Shown here: in pieces, positions 1 through 10,757 of the stretch
How positions within the stretch are numbered: position 1 is the stretch's first letter
Layout: each line of letters opens with the position of its first letter
Assembly (NCBI GenBank): GCA_021030905.1
Contig: JAGFMI010000006.1
Span: 310,001 to 374,000 of the forward strand
Origin: Pyrenula massariospora
Lineage: Eukaryota > Ascomycota > Eurotiomycetes > Pyrenulales > Pyrenulaceae
Length of the DNA: 64,000 bases
Direction: 5' to 3'
Translations under genes and position numbers: made by a program
Notes under the pieces: model-generated
Database searches by the model: none
What the model was told of the DNA's origin: nothing
The model's input: the letters and a program-made list of their open reading frames with translations, nothing else

Positions 1-350
1 AAGATTACGAGAGGTCGGTCTGTCAAGATTTCATACTTAAAAAGAGAGAATATTTGCGGGATCAGGCAAGACAAGTGGAGAAGCTCCTAGAAACCCAGGG
101 AGGGATCAAGATCCAAAGGGGCATAGAGAATATAAGAGCCGACACAAATCTTAATGCGACGCAGGCTAATGCGAGCGAGATTCTAAAGATTTTGGCGGAG
201 CTTGAGGGATGGAAGGCACTTGAAAAGCCTGACAGTGGTGATGCCGAAGGCTCAGAAGGCGATGAGGGTAGTATTGCTTATGGAGGCGACATTTGTAGCC
301 CAGAAAACGGCTTGACAGCCACCAGTGATGCATATGACGGTAAGATCTAG
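1..350 (+). CDS. 3' end of an unidentified gene, cut by the window edge
   Basis: An open frame enters from base 3 and runs to a TAG at 348-350. There is no ATG in frame; the first possible start-like codon is a TTG at 54, which a fungus would not use, so this is the last exon of a gene that starts outside the window. The visible 115 or so residues are charged and probably helical at first (a run rich in Lys, Arg, Gln and Glu), then turn into an acidic tail with Ser, Gly and Asp. No motif is recognisable. The helical, charged character resembles the flanking helices seen in some fungal signalling proteins, but I would not assign a family. Confidence 0.5.
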   Translation, partial: DYERSVCQDFILKKREYLRDQARQVEKLLETQGGIKIQRGIENIRADTNLNATQANASEILKILAELEGWKALEKPDSGDAEGSEGDEGSIAYGGDICSPENGLTATSDAYDGKI

Positions 351-941
351 AGGTTGAGAAGGACGATGGTAGATCTTACTTATTAGTCTTTGATTGAGAT
401 TTCGTGACTAGGATGTGGCAATCCGATGGCTGTCAGACTACACACTGAGAATATAAGTATTTCAACGAGACGTGAATACCATCTAAATTATGGAAATGTA
501 TGAATAAGCGAGCCAATTCATTGATCACAGTATGTAGCAAAAAGGCAAGTTCTCACCTTAAATCTTTCTTTCCAACAAAGCCGGCCGGCAAAGTCGACGC
601 GCCAGGCTTCGAGATCTAGCTTTAGATATTGTCAACGCGCTTACCAACGAATCATATCATGACCACATCAGTGACAGAGAGTTCTCCTGATAGGTTTGCC
701 GATAAAGATCTCCAAGAAAGTAGATGATAGATCGATAGTGCTTGCAGCTTCCTTTCCTTGGCAGTGTTGACGTTTCTCCTAAAGCGGCAATTACAGATCG
801 GCTCGCTAGCGTCGTTGCCTGTCGTAATTGTATCTTTAGGGTTGAATAGCCACATTATCCTTCCCACGGCATCGTCTGCAGGTTTGGTTATGCTATCGCA
901 TTTAATTCCTCCCGAATCACCATTTCCGGATCAATGGATGA
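351..941. other. Intergenic, SLX4 upstream region
   Basis: No supported gene. Short frames on both strands between 650 and 1020 overlap each other and lack coding character. This stretch should hold the SLX4 promoter and 5' UTR; no clear TATA box or repeat stands out. Confidence 0.5.
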
Positions 942-968
942 ATGCGCCGCCTTCTCCAGGCTCCAAAT

Positions 969-3587
969 ATGGCCAGCATTGTCCTCCCTTCCTCCTCGCC
1001 ACCGAGCGCTTTCGCTAAATCCCCAACTCCGGCGCTGCTCACGTCGTCTTCGCCTGGGTTACCGTCGCTGTCTAAGCTGATAGGTGTGGAGAGAAGATAC
1101 GGAGCGTTTGAGCAGGCGCCGTGTGGAAAAGATGGACTACAAAAGGGGAAGAGAATGTTTGGTGTCAGCAAGAGTAGTGAGAATCTGCCAATTGGAAGCA
1201 GTGGGAAGAATTTGAATTTAGCCAATGGGCCGCACAATGCAACTGAAGGGGTAAACCATGAGAGCGATAATCCCAAGGGACAGAGAAACATAGACTTGGA
1301 CTTAGAGTACACAGAAGCTATAAAGTCAAGAGCCACCGGATCTAAGGTCGCAGTCGATAACGAGGAGGTGTTTATCATTCCGAGAGGAGGATCCAAAGAC
1401 TCTCAATCATGGGCGAAGAAATCCATAGACAATGAACCTCTTCTGCTTGAGAAGGCGATCGCAAGAAGATTAGACTGGACACCCCCGCGCCTATCAAATC
1501 CGCTGCAAGTAAGCCCAGGCTCGAACAATAGTCTATCTTTCAAAAGCCTGTTCTCTAGCTATAGCTTCAGCGGGGATAAGGGTGGGGCCTCTGGCTCAAA
1601 AGCTACAAGCGTCGCCATTGAGCAAGGCCCTCAGAAAAGAAGGAAGATTGATCTTCTACCCACGGCCACAACCAAGACATTGTCCTCGCGGCCGCGACCT
1701 TCACTCTCTCGAGCTTCATCAAGCTCGAGGCTTAGCATCAAGTTAAATAAATCTCCAAAGAAGAAGCCAACCACGATCACTGGTAAGGCAACATCAGACT
1801 ACCAACTAGACGACGACCAAGATGCAGCGCCTCTGATGCAGTATTTCTCCAAAGAACCAACTCATCCTTCATGCCCAGATGATGCAGCTAAAAAACCGAA
1901 AACCAAGAAAGCGACTGCAAAGTCTGCCACCGCAAAGTCTGCCACCGCTAGCAAACGCAAACCCCCATCCCAGACTGTTCACTCTCCCTCCTCCGCTTTC
2001 AAAGTCTTCTCAAATCAAGACCTGCTCTTTGGCTCCGCGAGCCAGCTCGAACGGGAAGAATCTCCAACATTCATTAGAGAAACAATCCAAGCAATCCGAG
2101 AATCGGAGGACTTGGCGTCCTCCATCCCTTCGTCCTTGCCGCGGACCTGCTCTACTGCGGAAACTATCGGTACGCCGAGCGCAAGACTAGGGGCAGCAAT
2201 CTTCCGCCCGTCCCGGAATCTCTGGGCAGCAGCCACCACCGGGCTCGAAGACGCAGAAATGATCAACCTCCTCGATACGCCGGATGTACGGCAGGCTTTG
2301 GCAGGCCAAGGTCTGCATAAGGCTGCTCCTGTGCAATGCGATTCAGCGGATGCTGACGCTGAGCAGGGAGGTCAGATCGAGCTGAGAACTGATACGACGG
2401 GAAGGTTCCTAGATCTGGACGTCGATTTTGATCTAAGGACACCGAGGGTTTCAGGGAATGGGTTGGGAAGAGGTTGTCAGAGTCCAACCACGGGACAAGT
2501 TCGAGAAGTTCATACGTCTGCTACGGCTCGGCAACCTCCACTGGACGATCTTGCAGAAGTGCCGTCGCCGCAGGTGAACGAACGCTCGCCTAAATCTATA
2601 GTTCCTGAGAAGAAAAGTTCCAAGCCCCGGTCTAAATCCAAGCCTAAGCCAACTACCTCCAAACCCTCTTACGCCGGCTACACAGACGGCGAACTTGCGT
2701 CGCGCCTGCGATCTTACGGATTCAAGCCAATCAAGAAGAGGGAGCGCATGATTGAAGTGCTGGAGAACTGCTGGATGGAACAGGAACAGCGACGACAACA
2801 GAGGGAAGCGGATGAAAAGGAGGCAGATAATGAGATGGCGGAGGAAGAAGGGGATGAAGAGCCGCAGCGGGTACACGCCGTTGCGCTTGAGGGTATGCTG
2901 GCGTTGAAGGAGAGGAGGGAGCCGAAGGCGGTGAGGAAGAGGGGCAGGCCAAGGAAAAGTCAAGATAAGGAGCAGAGAGAGGATTTGGGGAAAGGGGAGA
3001 GGAAGAGGAAAAAGAAAGAGGTAGAGAATGGCGAGACTGAAGGAAAGACGGGAACGACAACGACCAAGACAGGGAAGGTGAGAGGCAAGAAAACTCTTTC
3101 GACGACGACTACGTCTACCACTCAGGCCCCCATTCGGAGAAGGCAGAGCGGAAAGCAGAAGACAAACAGTTCAGACGAATCCCTCGATCCACCACCTCCC
3201 CGCGGACCGCCAGAGCCACCAACACCCGCCCCTCCCTCCCCCTCCCTCCCCCTCCCCCTCTCCCTCTCCATCGAAATCCCAGACTCAACCTCCGAATCCT
3301 CCCCCCCTCCCCAATCCCTCTCCAACTCAATATCCCTCGCCATCCTCCACCCCCCACCCACTTCCATATATAACCACCAAAGCAACCCAACCTGGCACCA
3401 AAAGATCCTCATGTACGATCCCGTAGAGATCGAGGCGTTGACGGCGTGGCTGAATGGGCCGCAGGGCCTGCGGCGGGTGGGGGAGGGGAGGAAGGTGGGC
3501 GGGGAGGAGGTGAGGGGGTGGTGTGAACAACGGGGTGTTTGCTGTTTTTTGGGAAAGGGGAGGGGGGGATGGCGACGGGGACGGTAG
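969..3587 (+). CDS. SLX4: Structure-specific endonuclease subunit Slx4
   Basis: Scaffold and activating subunit of the Slx1-Slx4 nuclease, which cuts branched DNA during replication-fork repair and recombination in the nucleus. The frame is open from ATG 942, but the ATG at 969 gives the usual fungal N-terminus (MASIVLPSSSPP, then a Ser/Pro-rich stretch), so I prefer it: 872 residues, one exon. Most of the protein is disordered. A SAP-like helical block follows at about residues 565-605 (TDGELASRLRSYGFKPIKKR), then an AT-hook-like KRGRPRK and a Lys-rich segment. The conserved C-terminal block that binds Slx1 starts near residue 808 (WHQKILMYDPVEIEALTAWL) and ends with the WCEQRGVCC segment. 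Between these lies a Pro/Ser tract encoded by almost pure pyrimidine DNA. Length fits fungal Slx4. Residual doubt concerns only the start and possible introns. Confidence 0.88.
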   Translation: MASIVLPSSSPPSAFAKSPTPALLTSSSPGLPSLSKLIGVERRYGAFEQAPCGKDGLQKGKRMFGVSKSSENLPIGSSGKNLNLANGPHNATEGVNHESDNPKGQRNIDLDLEYTEAIKSRATGSKVAVDNEEVFIIPRGGSKDSQSWAKKSIDNEPLLLEKAIARRLDWTPPRLSNPLQVSPGSNNSLSFKSLFSSYSFSGDKGGASGSKATSVAIEQGPQKRRKIDLLPTATTKTLSSRPRPSLSRASSSSRLSIKLNKSPKKKPTTITGKATSDYQLDDDQDAAPLMQYFSKEPTHPSCPDDAAKKPKTKKATAKSATAKSATASKRKPPSQTVHSPSSAFKVFSNQDLLFGSASQLEREESPTFIRETIQAIRESEDLASSIPSSLPRTCSTAETIGTPSARLGAAIFRPSRNLWAAATTGLEDAEMINLLDTPDVRQALAGQGLHKAAPVQCDSADADAEQGGQIELRTDTTGRFLDLDVDFDLRTPRVSGNGLGRGCQSPTTGQVREVHTSATARQPPLDDLAEVPSPQVNERSPKSIVPEKKSSKPRSKSKPKPTTSKPSYAGYTDGELASRLRSYGFKPIKKRERMIEVLENCWMEQEQRRQQREADEKEADNEMAEEEGDEEPQRVHAVALEGMLALKERREPKAVRKRGRPRKSQDKEQREDLGKGERKRKKKEVENGETEGKTGTTTTKTGKVRGKKTLSTTTTSTTQAPIRRRQSGKQKTNSSDESLDPPPPRGPPEPPTPAPPSPSLPLPLSLSIEIPDSTSESSPPPQSLSNSISLAILHPPPTSIYNHQSNPTWHQKILMYDPVEIEALTAWLNGPQGLRRVGEGRKVGGEEVRGWCEQRGVCCFLGKGRGGWRRGR
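3195..3358 (+). repeat. Polypyrimidine low-complexity tract inside SLX4
   Basis: About 160 bases that are nearly all C and T on the plus strand, coding for a Pro/Ser/Leu linker just before the Slx1-binding block. Purine-pyrimidine strand bias of this length can form triplex (H-DNA); that property is general knowledge and is not shown here. Confidence 0.7.
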
Positions 3588-5849
3588 GGGGTGGATATTG
3601 GGTTTGCTAGAGGGGAGGGTTGGGGATTGGGATAAGGTATATAGCAATGCACATATACATGGTTTGTTTCTGATGCGTCGGAGAGAGTGGGGAGCGTTGT
3701 CTACGCCCTACCGGGAACGAGGACGGAGGTGTGTTTATGAAGAGATAGAGCGGAGCTATTTGTGGAGTTTGTATGGACAAGAAGCATGCACATATATATA
3801 TCAAACAAGCTCGCCGACGTCTAAGTTAGATGTCCTGTTTGGGGATTTCTGTAGATCTCTGCCTGGAATGTGTTCAGGAGCTAAGGCCTTTGGATGTATG
3901 TACAGTACTTGGTGGAGTGAGATGTGGGTCTGTCGCTCTCTACGTTAATTTCTCGATTCGAGGCTTCGATGGATTTCCACTGGACCGAGTGTTAGGATCT
4001 GCTGGCAGCCGGGTTGCATTGTGATTTGTGCTTTGAGATAGGCACGTCCGCGTCTGGCTGGGACGAGGCTGAGCTTTCCCTTTAGAAAGCGGTGAAGGCT
4101 GGGCTTGAAACTTGGGAGTGCCGTTTGGGATGGGTTTTTGTCCGGAGAACGTGGGGTGGGGATGAGGCGAGGGTGGGCATTCGGAGGGGGGCGTTGAAGA
4201 GAAAAGGAGTGTATGATTTGGGGGGTTGGTAGGGGATCTGGGTACACAGGGTCTGTACGGGGGAAGAGAGACTTGAAAAGCGCTGAAATGGCGGGAGGTA
4301 GGACGGAGGAGATGGAAATGACTGATCAGGGAGGGCGGATAGCAAAGCCTACCGAATTGAAGATTCGGGTTTTTTAGAGAAGGACTGTGTGTCTTGACAG
4401 ACTGGTCTTTCGTGCCGTTAAGACGAAAAGAGACAGACCTCGAAGCCCAAATTACTGCTTTGTACACTCGCCCGGACAATAGAACAGCCAGTACTGCTAC
4501 AGCCAATATTCACAGGTCATTGTCAGTCCAAGGACTATGTCCGGCGAGGTCTATGTTTGCATCGTATCTCCTATTGGGAGAGGGCTCACGACCAAACGTC
4601 AATTATCAGAGAAATTTGCTGTTTGGTCATCAAATTTCTTTGTCGTACATGAGTGATGTCTCAGTCATTAGAGGTCATGGAATCAATTCGATCCACAAAG
4701 ACGTCCCCAATTGGGTATAATACGCAAAGCATGATTGATGCGCAGGTCGCCTCACGCCGTGTTGGTATGAGTGTAGTAAAGCGTCTCTAAGTTGATGGCA
4801 TTCAGTTTTTTCAGGGTTTGGACCTTCACCTACAAGGGCTGTTTTAGTCATGTATTGGATAAGTTGATGGCGGCTCCAGAGAGAGGCTATGTTGGACAGT
4901 GACACGTGAGGTGTATACGGCGAACTGCTAATGCTCGATGTCGAATTTGAGAGGCGTCACTTTTATGCGCATAGGTGGTTGCGGCGGTAAACAGTTGGTT
5001 TGTTAGACTCGTGGTGAGTCTTTGGAGACATGTATCAAAGGCTACCAATAGGGATTTTCAAACCTGCAGTATCAACACGTTAGATTCATGTGGTTCTTGC
5101 GGATCTATTCACCGCCAAGAAGGGTGAGTTTAGAGTCAACTCGGGGCCGCATTAGCAAACACATTCGGATCCAGCGAGACCCTGGATCCAACATACGTAT
5201 CAGATCCTTAGGCCGCGTAACGAGCCGCAGAGTCGATCATGTGCATGCGTGCCGCCGTTGGTCCCCTGTGACGCCGAATGCTCGGAATCTTCACGCCTCT
5301 TCTCAATAACATTGATACGGAAAATAAATAAATACGCACTCTCGCTCGATTGGAGTGGAGACGCCGTGTCTCCATGGGGCCAACGTGCTGTCGCCTGCAA
5401 GAGTATGGATGCTGACATCAAGAGTCTCGCACCGTTGCATACCAGGTCAATCGACCTGCATTCGGGTCTCACAGCAATAAAATTATCATCAAACTCAATG
5501 ATCGCCCTTTGTGGCAAAATGTACACAAAGAGAAATCACAACAGGATGGCTTACAGCTTTGTAAACAGGTCCACCGGGGCCAACATTTCTTGGCACGGGT
5601 CCAGTTCTCCGAAGAGCCTTCGTGTCATGGGAAAAGGCCTTCTTTTTCAGGGTCCTTCAGTGACCGCCGTAGGGCAGAGATCTGCAAAGTCAAGTAAGCT
5701 TCTCTGTTGTTGTCAAACTTAAGCTTTTCAGCTTGTTTGCAGTTCGGATTCCACACAAAAGCCTTTTAATTCGTGAAAGCGTGGGGCCGAAGCCAAGGTG
5801 TCGCGGATTGAGACGAAGATATGACGGCCTCCATCGGGAAAACCAGGGA
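3588..5849. other. Gene-poor stretch of about 2.3 kb
   Basis: Frames of 100-190 codons occur on both strands (for example 3940-4506 minus and 5249-5722 plus), but they overlap one another, have no recognisable motif and show no consistent splice structure. I see no RNA gene and no obvious repeat. 3600-3820 is probably the SLX4 3' flank. Confidence 0.4.
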
Positions 5850-5851
5850 GA

Positions 5852-7790
5852 TTAGACATAACCTTTCCTTTTAGATAACATTTCTAGGGAGCACTGGATT
5901 ACCTTCTCGAGTTTCTGTACAACAAAAAAAGATTGAATACATAAAAAATCCCGCCAACATAGTATGAAGATCTGCCGTAAGCACGCATTCTTGCGGATAT
6001 TTCGGATGAGGCCTTGGCGTTGGAAGCATTTATCCAGGACGCCAAGACGGGTCAGATACTTGGGGGTAATGGGGGTCCAACAAGAACTTTCAAGTCGATG
6101 AAGGCTGTGTAGATGGAGAGTAACTAAATGGAGCGAACTTACCAAATACGTGGAAAGATCCGACAGAAAACTATGATCTCAACGGCGACGGTCGTGGTCA
6201 ACGCCGCTAGGGAAAGCTTATACGCCGTCAATAACAGGACGTCGCAACTATGTGTGGCGGAAAAGATCACATAGCAGAAGGTTACCGCTACAAAGGCGTG
6301 AGCAGTGCATTCTTAGATAATGAAGTATGAAGATCATTAAGAAATTTCAAAAGTCGCTAAGTAGAACCATACATAAGCCCGGCTCGTCCAATATCGCTGC
6401 CTAAACCTCCAGAAAAATAAATCTCTGAAACAATAAGCGTAGCTGCTAGCGAACCTGCGAACCCCGCTACTTTCTCCGTGAAAAATGAGCAATGAAAATG
6501 ACATTTCCATAAAAGGTAGGGCCAGTGAAGGTGGAGGTGGTGAGCACCGCGTCTTGCCTCTATCAGGGATATCGACATGGCGGAGGAAGCTCCTACCAGC
6601 TGTGCGAAACTTGACGAAGGGAAAGTGACTTCATACTTGAGTCGCAATAGAGCTTTTGAATTAATTCAGGGTCTGTTCACACACTCTCTTAATCTGCACG
6701 ACATACATGTGCGCATGCTATGGATGGAAGTAATTAACCCTAAGGTGACTTGAAAGGAAACAGGAATGGAGAGTAGCGACGAGCAAGATTTTGATTTGCA
6801 TTTGAATTAAGTGGGTTTTCCAAACCCAAACTTGGCGCAGGAAAGTTAGTAGGCAATTGTGATCGCCGAGTTGATTAGAAAGAAATATAAAGATCCGCAT
6901 GCAACCCCTGACCCCCTACAGGACTCACAGACCATAGAAATTTAGGCCGTGATTGCTTATGAAGGATATTGGCCGTGGGAAGACCACTCCTTTCCTTTAA
7001 ATCTGAACAGAGTTGCACACATAACCTTGTCGGCTCCCTGCATGTAAATAGCCTGAGCATCCAGGTCGCCTTTTCCCATGGCATCGCGCAGTGCTTCAAG
7101 ACTTGGGATCTTCTCGCAGCTGCTAGGAATATCATAGCGCCCGTACACCGCTGAAGATCGACTTACTGTGCCGTTCCTGGGTGGACGTTGGAACCTTGGA
7201 TCTGCGCCCTAGAAGCCAACGAATTGCCCTGTCTCCAGAAGTTAGGTTGGACGGTACAACCTGCAGTCTGCTGCGGACGCAAGGAGAGCATTGATGTTTT
7301 AGCATCCAAGAGGAGACCTTAGTCCCAGAACTGACATCATCGACAAGACAGGGAACTCATGCTGGCAAATCTTGAAACACTTTATTCTGGTCGTGATCTC
7401 TCAGAAAGGTCTGCTCGTGCATAAGCAGCTCAGCTGATACAGCAAAGCTCATGGAAATAGGTTAGGACGTTCGCATTATCTGAAGCCATCAATCATTTTT
7501 CCGCAGGACCCCAGATCCGCGCATTGAGCGGGAGAACCAAGTCCGGTGTTTCGGAGATGGCGAAGTGTCATTGGCGAGATGAGAAGCTTTTTGGCGGATG
7601 TTTTGCCGCTTGAGTGGCAGATCGTCGCCGCAGCGCCCAGAAGCAGCAAAGTGGACGAGAATGCCAAGTGTCTCCCGGGGCCACTCAGCGCGACGACTCT
7701 GGTTTTAGATTTGGACCGCGCTGATCGTCTCAAGAGTTCATACTCTGTCTGGGGGAGATCGTCATCGAGGTTACTTTTCATAGTTGTCAT
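5852..7790 (-). CDS. Probable multi-exon membrane protein, family unknown
   Basis: Several coding-like blocks lie in order on the minus strand. First comes an ATG at 7790 with an N-terminus that has a hydrophobic segment (AFSSTLLLLGAAATICH). Next is a block at about 7148-6957 with ordinary protein composition (IPSSCEKIPSLEALRDAMGK). Then come a block near 6640-6360 with small and hydrophobic residues, a strongly hydrophobic block at about 6300-6145 (FVAVTFCYVIFSATHSC) ending at a good donor (GTAAGT), and a last basic block ending near 5852. Several acceptor-like sites separate them, but I could not build one uninterrupted frame, so exon borders are open and the gene may be partly degenerate. 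The product would be an integral membrane protein; nothing ties it to a known family. Confidence 0.35.
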
Positions 7791-9031
7791 TGCTTGATTG
7801 CCCCAGCAGCAAGTGACGGCACACGGCTACGAAGGAAGCCCTCCTGCACCGTAGTATCCAGTGTCAGCTGTGGGCTGTCCTACGGCTGGTGGAGTGCTCT
7901 GTCACCTATCGGCTTCCCAGATTGGAGAGCAGCGGGCACAGGCCGTAAAAGAGGAGAGGCTGGTGGAAGATCACCACTGTAATGGGTGTCGACAGCGGAT
8001 GGTGGATAGGCGTCGTAAGGGAAGGGAGAGGCGGATCAAATGCTGCAACAACTAGCAATCAACAAAATCGAACATGTCTGCGTCATGGGAAACGTAGACT
8101 GACTCGACAAAGGACGAGTGGCGCATGGCCGCCCTGATACAGAGCACTCCACAGCAAGGTGGCATTGCGAAGGGTGGGCTTTAGTATGACAGAGCCCCAC
8201 GACGTTACTTGGGCAGCCCTTTTCCCACTGGCTGAAATCGTGGCTCCAATATGCTACGGGCGACCGCCCACGAGAGAATGGGGACTAGCACACCCGGCCA
8301 CCAGATTCCGAAGCACAGGCGTCCCCCGGCCGGGCAAAATTCGACGTCATGGTTCCCGTCAGTGTGCCTGCAGACCCTGGCCAAGGGACCCTTCGACCCT
8401 CTTCAGCGCCTCCACTTCTCCACCGTCTTCTCCGCCACTCATCGCGCTATCCCACCCAGCTTCTGGAAAATATAGACAACAGACCCTGGAAGAAGCGGTT
8501 GGCCCTTTTTGACTCTCGTCAGCTCAGCAAGACCTTCTCATCTGACCCTTCGTTTAGCTACCGGCTGTTTTCTTGACCTTGTCACGTCAGGTTCTCTATC
8601 TTGTCGTCTTACACCAACGTTCCTCACTTCATTAGCCGGTTTCAAGAATCTCCGCCCCGAAACTGCCACAAACACCCTTCCTTCCACTTAGTTATCAGGA
8701 AGCTACCAACACCAACCATTTTACTTTCGCCCACTGTCTCGAGCCAGCATTTTGCTTCGCCTCTTCAGCAGCCGAACCTTGACCCCAGATTCACACTAGA
8801 GCCGCGGACCCTGATTTTATTCTCCTATTATACCTTTCAGAACTTACTGCAAGAAAACGATCTGGCCAGCTCTGTCATAGTCCACAGCTCCTTGGTCTTG
8901 TTTAGCGCATCAACAGGACCTTATATACTCTGAAAGTGTAGGACTTTGTCGACTTTATTGTTTAATCTTCGCACTTCGAGATTTTGACCGCCTCCTACGG
9001 CAAGGATTCATAGGGTGCTTGAGGAACCAAA
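7791..9031. other. Intergenic, divergent promoter region
   Basis: Lies between the minus-strand membrane-protein gene and the plus-strand SCOC gene. The last 700 bases on the SCOC side are rich in C and T runs, and there is a TATA-like ttatata at about 8922-8930, some 100 bases before the ATG. Small frames here have no coding character. Confidence 0.4.
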
Positions 9032-9624
9032 ATGGACCACCAAGAAATTGCAGACGGAAGCTCCTCCGAGACGACGCCATCCATGCCTTCGGCCGTCAGA
9101 GGTAATTCCTATCCATTGACGTCGCAACCATCTCCAAGTGCCTCATTGTCTGGCTCCGAATCGGACGGTGACTTGAGCAGACGTATGAGCCGCTCTGAGC
9201 GATTATCGATTTCTTCGCGACCAAAGATGGGGAATAGGAAACCAAGTGGCTCCATTATCATACCTAAGAATACCTCGAACATAGAACTTCAAAATGAGGA
9301 ATATCCGCCGGATGACGCTCGAGCTATGAGCCCACGACGTAATTCTGAAGACGTGGAACGATTGGGACAAGAGGCGAGAGAGTCCTTGAAGAGGTTAGCG
9401 TTCAGAAATTCCCTCCTGACATGCATGTGTTAACTTAGTATAGTCATGCGAGAACATTACAATCCTCTCTTCAGGCACTCACCGAAAAAATCGAAGAAGT
9501 CAAGCAAAGCCACAGCGAAATGGAAAACGAGAACAAATTATTACAGAATTATATAGGCGACCTTACGAGGCGGCTATCAAAGAGTGATCTATCCTCATCC
9601 CTCGGAGGAAAGGGAAAGAAGTGA
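9032..9624 (+). CDS. SCOC/Slo1-type short coiled-coil protein
   Basis: Two exons, 9032-9393 and 9444-9624, joined over a 50-nt GT..TAG intron, give 180 residues. The N-terminal 110 residues are disordered and Ser-rich with basic patches. The C-terminal part is a heptad coiled coil that starts before the intron (GQEAREALKR-like, here GQEARESLKR) and continues across it (SHARTLQSSLQALTEKIEEV, then a Glu/Asn-rich heptad run ending YIGDLTRRLSK). This is the SCOC-domain signature; family members bind Arl1-type GTPases or autophagy factors at Golgi membranes. The splice is supported because it restores the heptad pattern exactly. The name is domain-level only; the partner in this fungus is unknown. 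Confidence 0.85.
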
Positions 9625-10757
9625 TGGCTATCATCTCATCTCCTATGTATACTTGTACAACAATTTTCCACATTCGACGATTATTCCGTCCTTTTGGTCG
9701 AAGCCGGGTCTCAAAGCCGACGCCTATGGGCTGACAGACTCTATGAGACACGATAGTCATTTCTCTTCAACGCAGTACGAAATGCATCAAAGGAATACTT
9801 CAACGGCACGACCATTCTTTCAAGACCTCCGGCTACTAACGTTTTGGGATTACGTTTACAAGGCCTTAGAATGCAGGCTTGCACACGCAAATGTCATTGA
9901 GGATAGCAAGGCGCTCCGGAGTTTGAGTTCAAGATATTAGCATATACCATATGAATATTTAAGGTCAAAGACTTACTTGATTGCATAGGGTGAGGGAGTT
10001 GATTGACGGGGCATACTCAGGTCACGAAGTAGCTCACAAGCAAACGTTAAGCGAAGCTGAAGCTCGCATTCTTTTCTCGGCTGGCTTAGATGGTCTCCGG
10101 GCACTGGAAAAGAAACTTAGCTTATGACAGCAACCAAACCAGCGACTTTCCAGAGAAGAAAGCTGCATGATGAAGCCGACAGGCACATGGCTGCAGGGTC
10201 ATGAACAACGAAATAAAATCTTCAAACATCTGCTTCCTTTTCATCCTTCGAATGAGACCAATCTATCGTTCCATTCAATTCCTACATGCTCTCCTAGACT
10301 GATAAAATACATCCAACAAGGCCAGCTTGTTTGTTGCTTCCTTTCTTTATGTGTTTTTTGCAACTGCCCTTGCCCTCTTCATTCTTCCCATATTTTCTGA
10401 TCATCTGCTTTTTGCCTGTTGCCTAGCATCTTGAGTCACATATGTGCAGGATCCACTTAAATAGGTCCACTTCATTCACCATGGGATCCAGTTGCTCGAA
10501 AATGGAGCTCCTATTCGATTCGAGCTTTCCATTCCGCTTATATATCAATCTAAGCATTCGTCTAACCGCCCGTATCTAGCCTGTTGTTGCCATCACTCGC
10601 TGGAAAAGATATCCCGTCACAAGATAACCTAAATTTTTCTTTCGTTGATATTTATCTTTCATCCGTCTACACAAATCCTCTCTCTCAAACCGTTCTCCGA
10701 AAGGCGTTGAAGCATTGCGATCTTCCCTTCAGAAGGACTGTCTACTGACAACCAGAA
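9625..10757. other. Interval with ambiguous coding traces
   Basis: Two blocks look coding but I could not join them. One is a plus-strand frame at about 9650-9940 of ordinary composition. The other is a short plus-strand block at about 9990-10125 that reads as a helical tail (HKQTLSEAEARILFSAGLDG) and closes with a TGA. A donor-like GTTTGA and an acceptor-like GCATAG lie between them but do not keep frame. From about 10170 to 10757 the sequence is CT-rich and resembles a promoter and leader for the next gene. Confidence 0.35.

Noticed and set aside
54-350. Complete 98-codon ORF
   Set aside because: It opens with TTG and the same frame continues to the window's left edge, so it is a 3' exon and not a whole gene.
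917-1396. 159-codon minus-strand frame
   Set aside because: Antisense to the start of SLX4; no motif, and the opposite strand is clearly coding.
3940-4506. 188-codon minus-strand frame
   Set aside because: Low-complexity Pro/Ser composition, no splice support and overlapping frames on the same strand; probably chance.
5249-5722. 157-codon plus-strand frame
   Set aside because: No motif, and an overlapping minus-strand frame of similar quality covers part of it.
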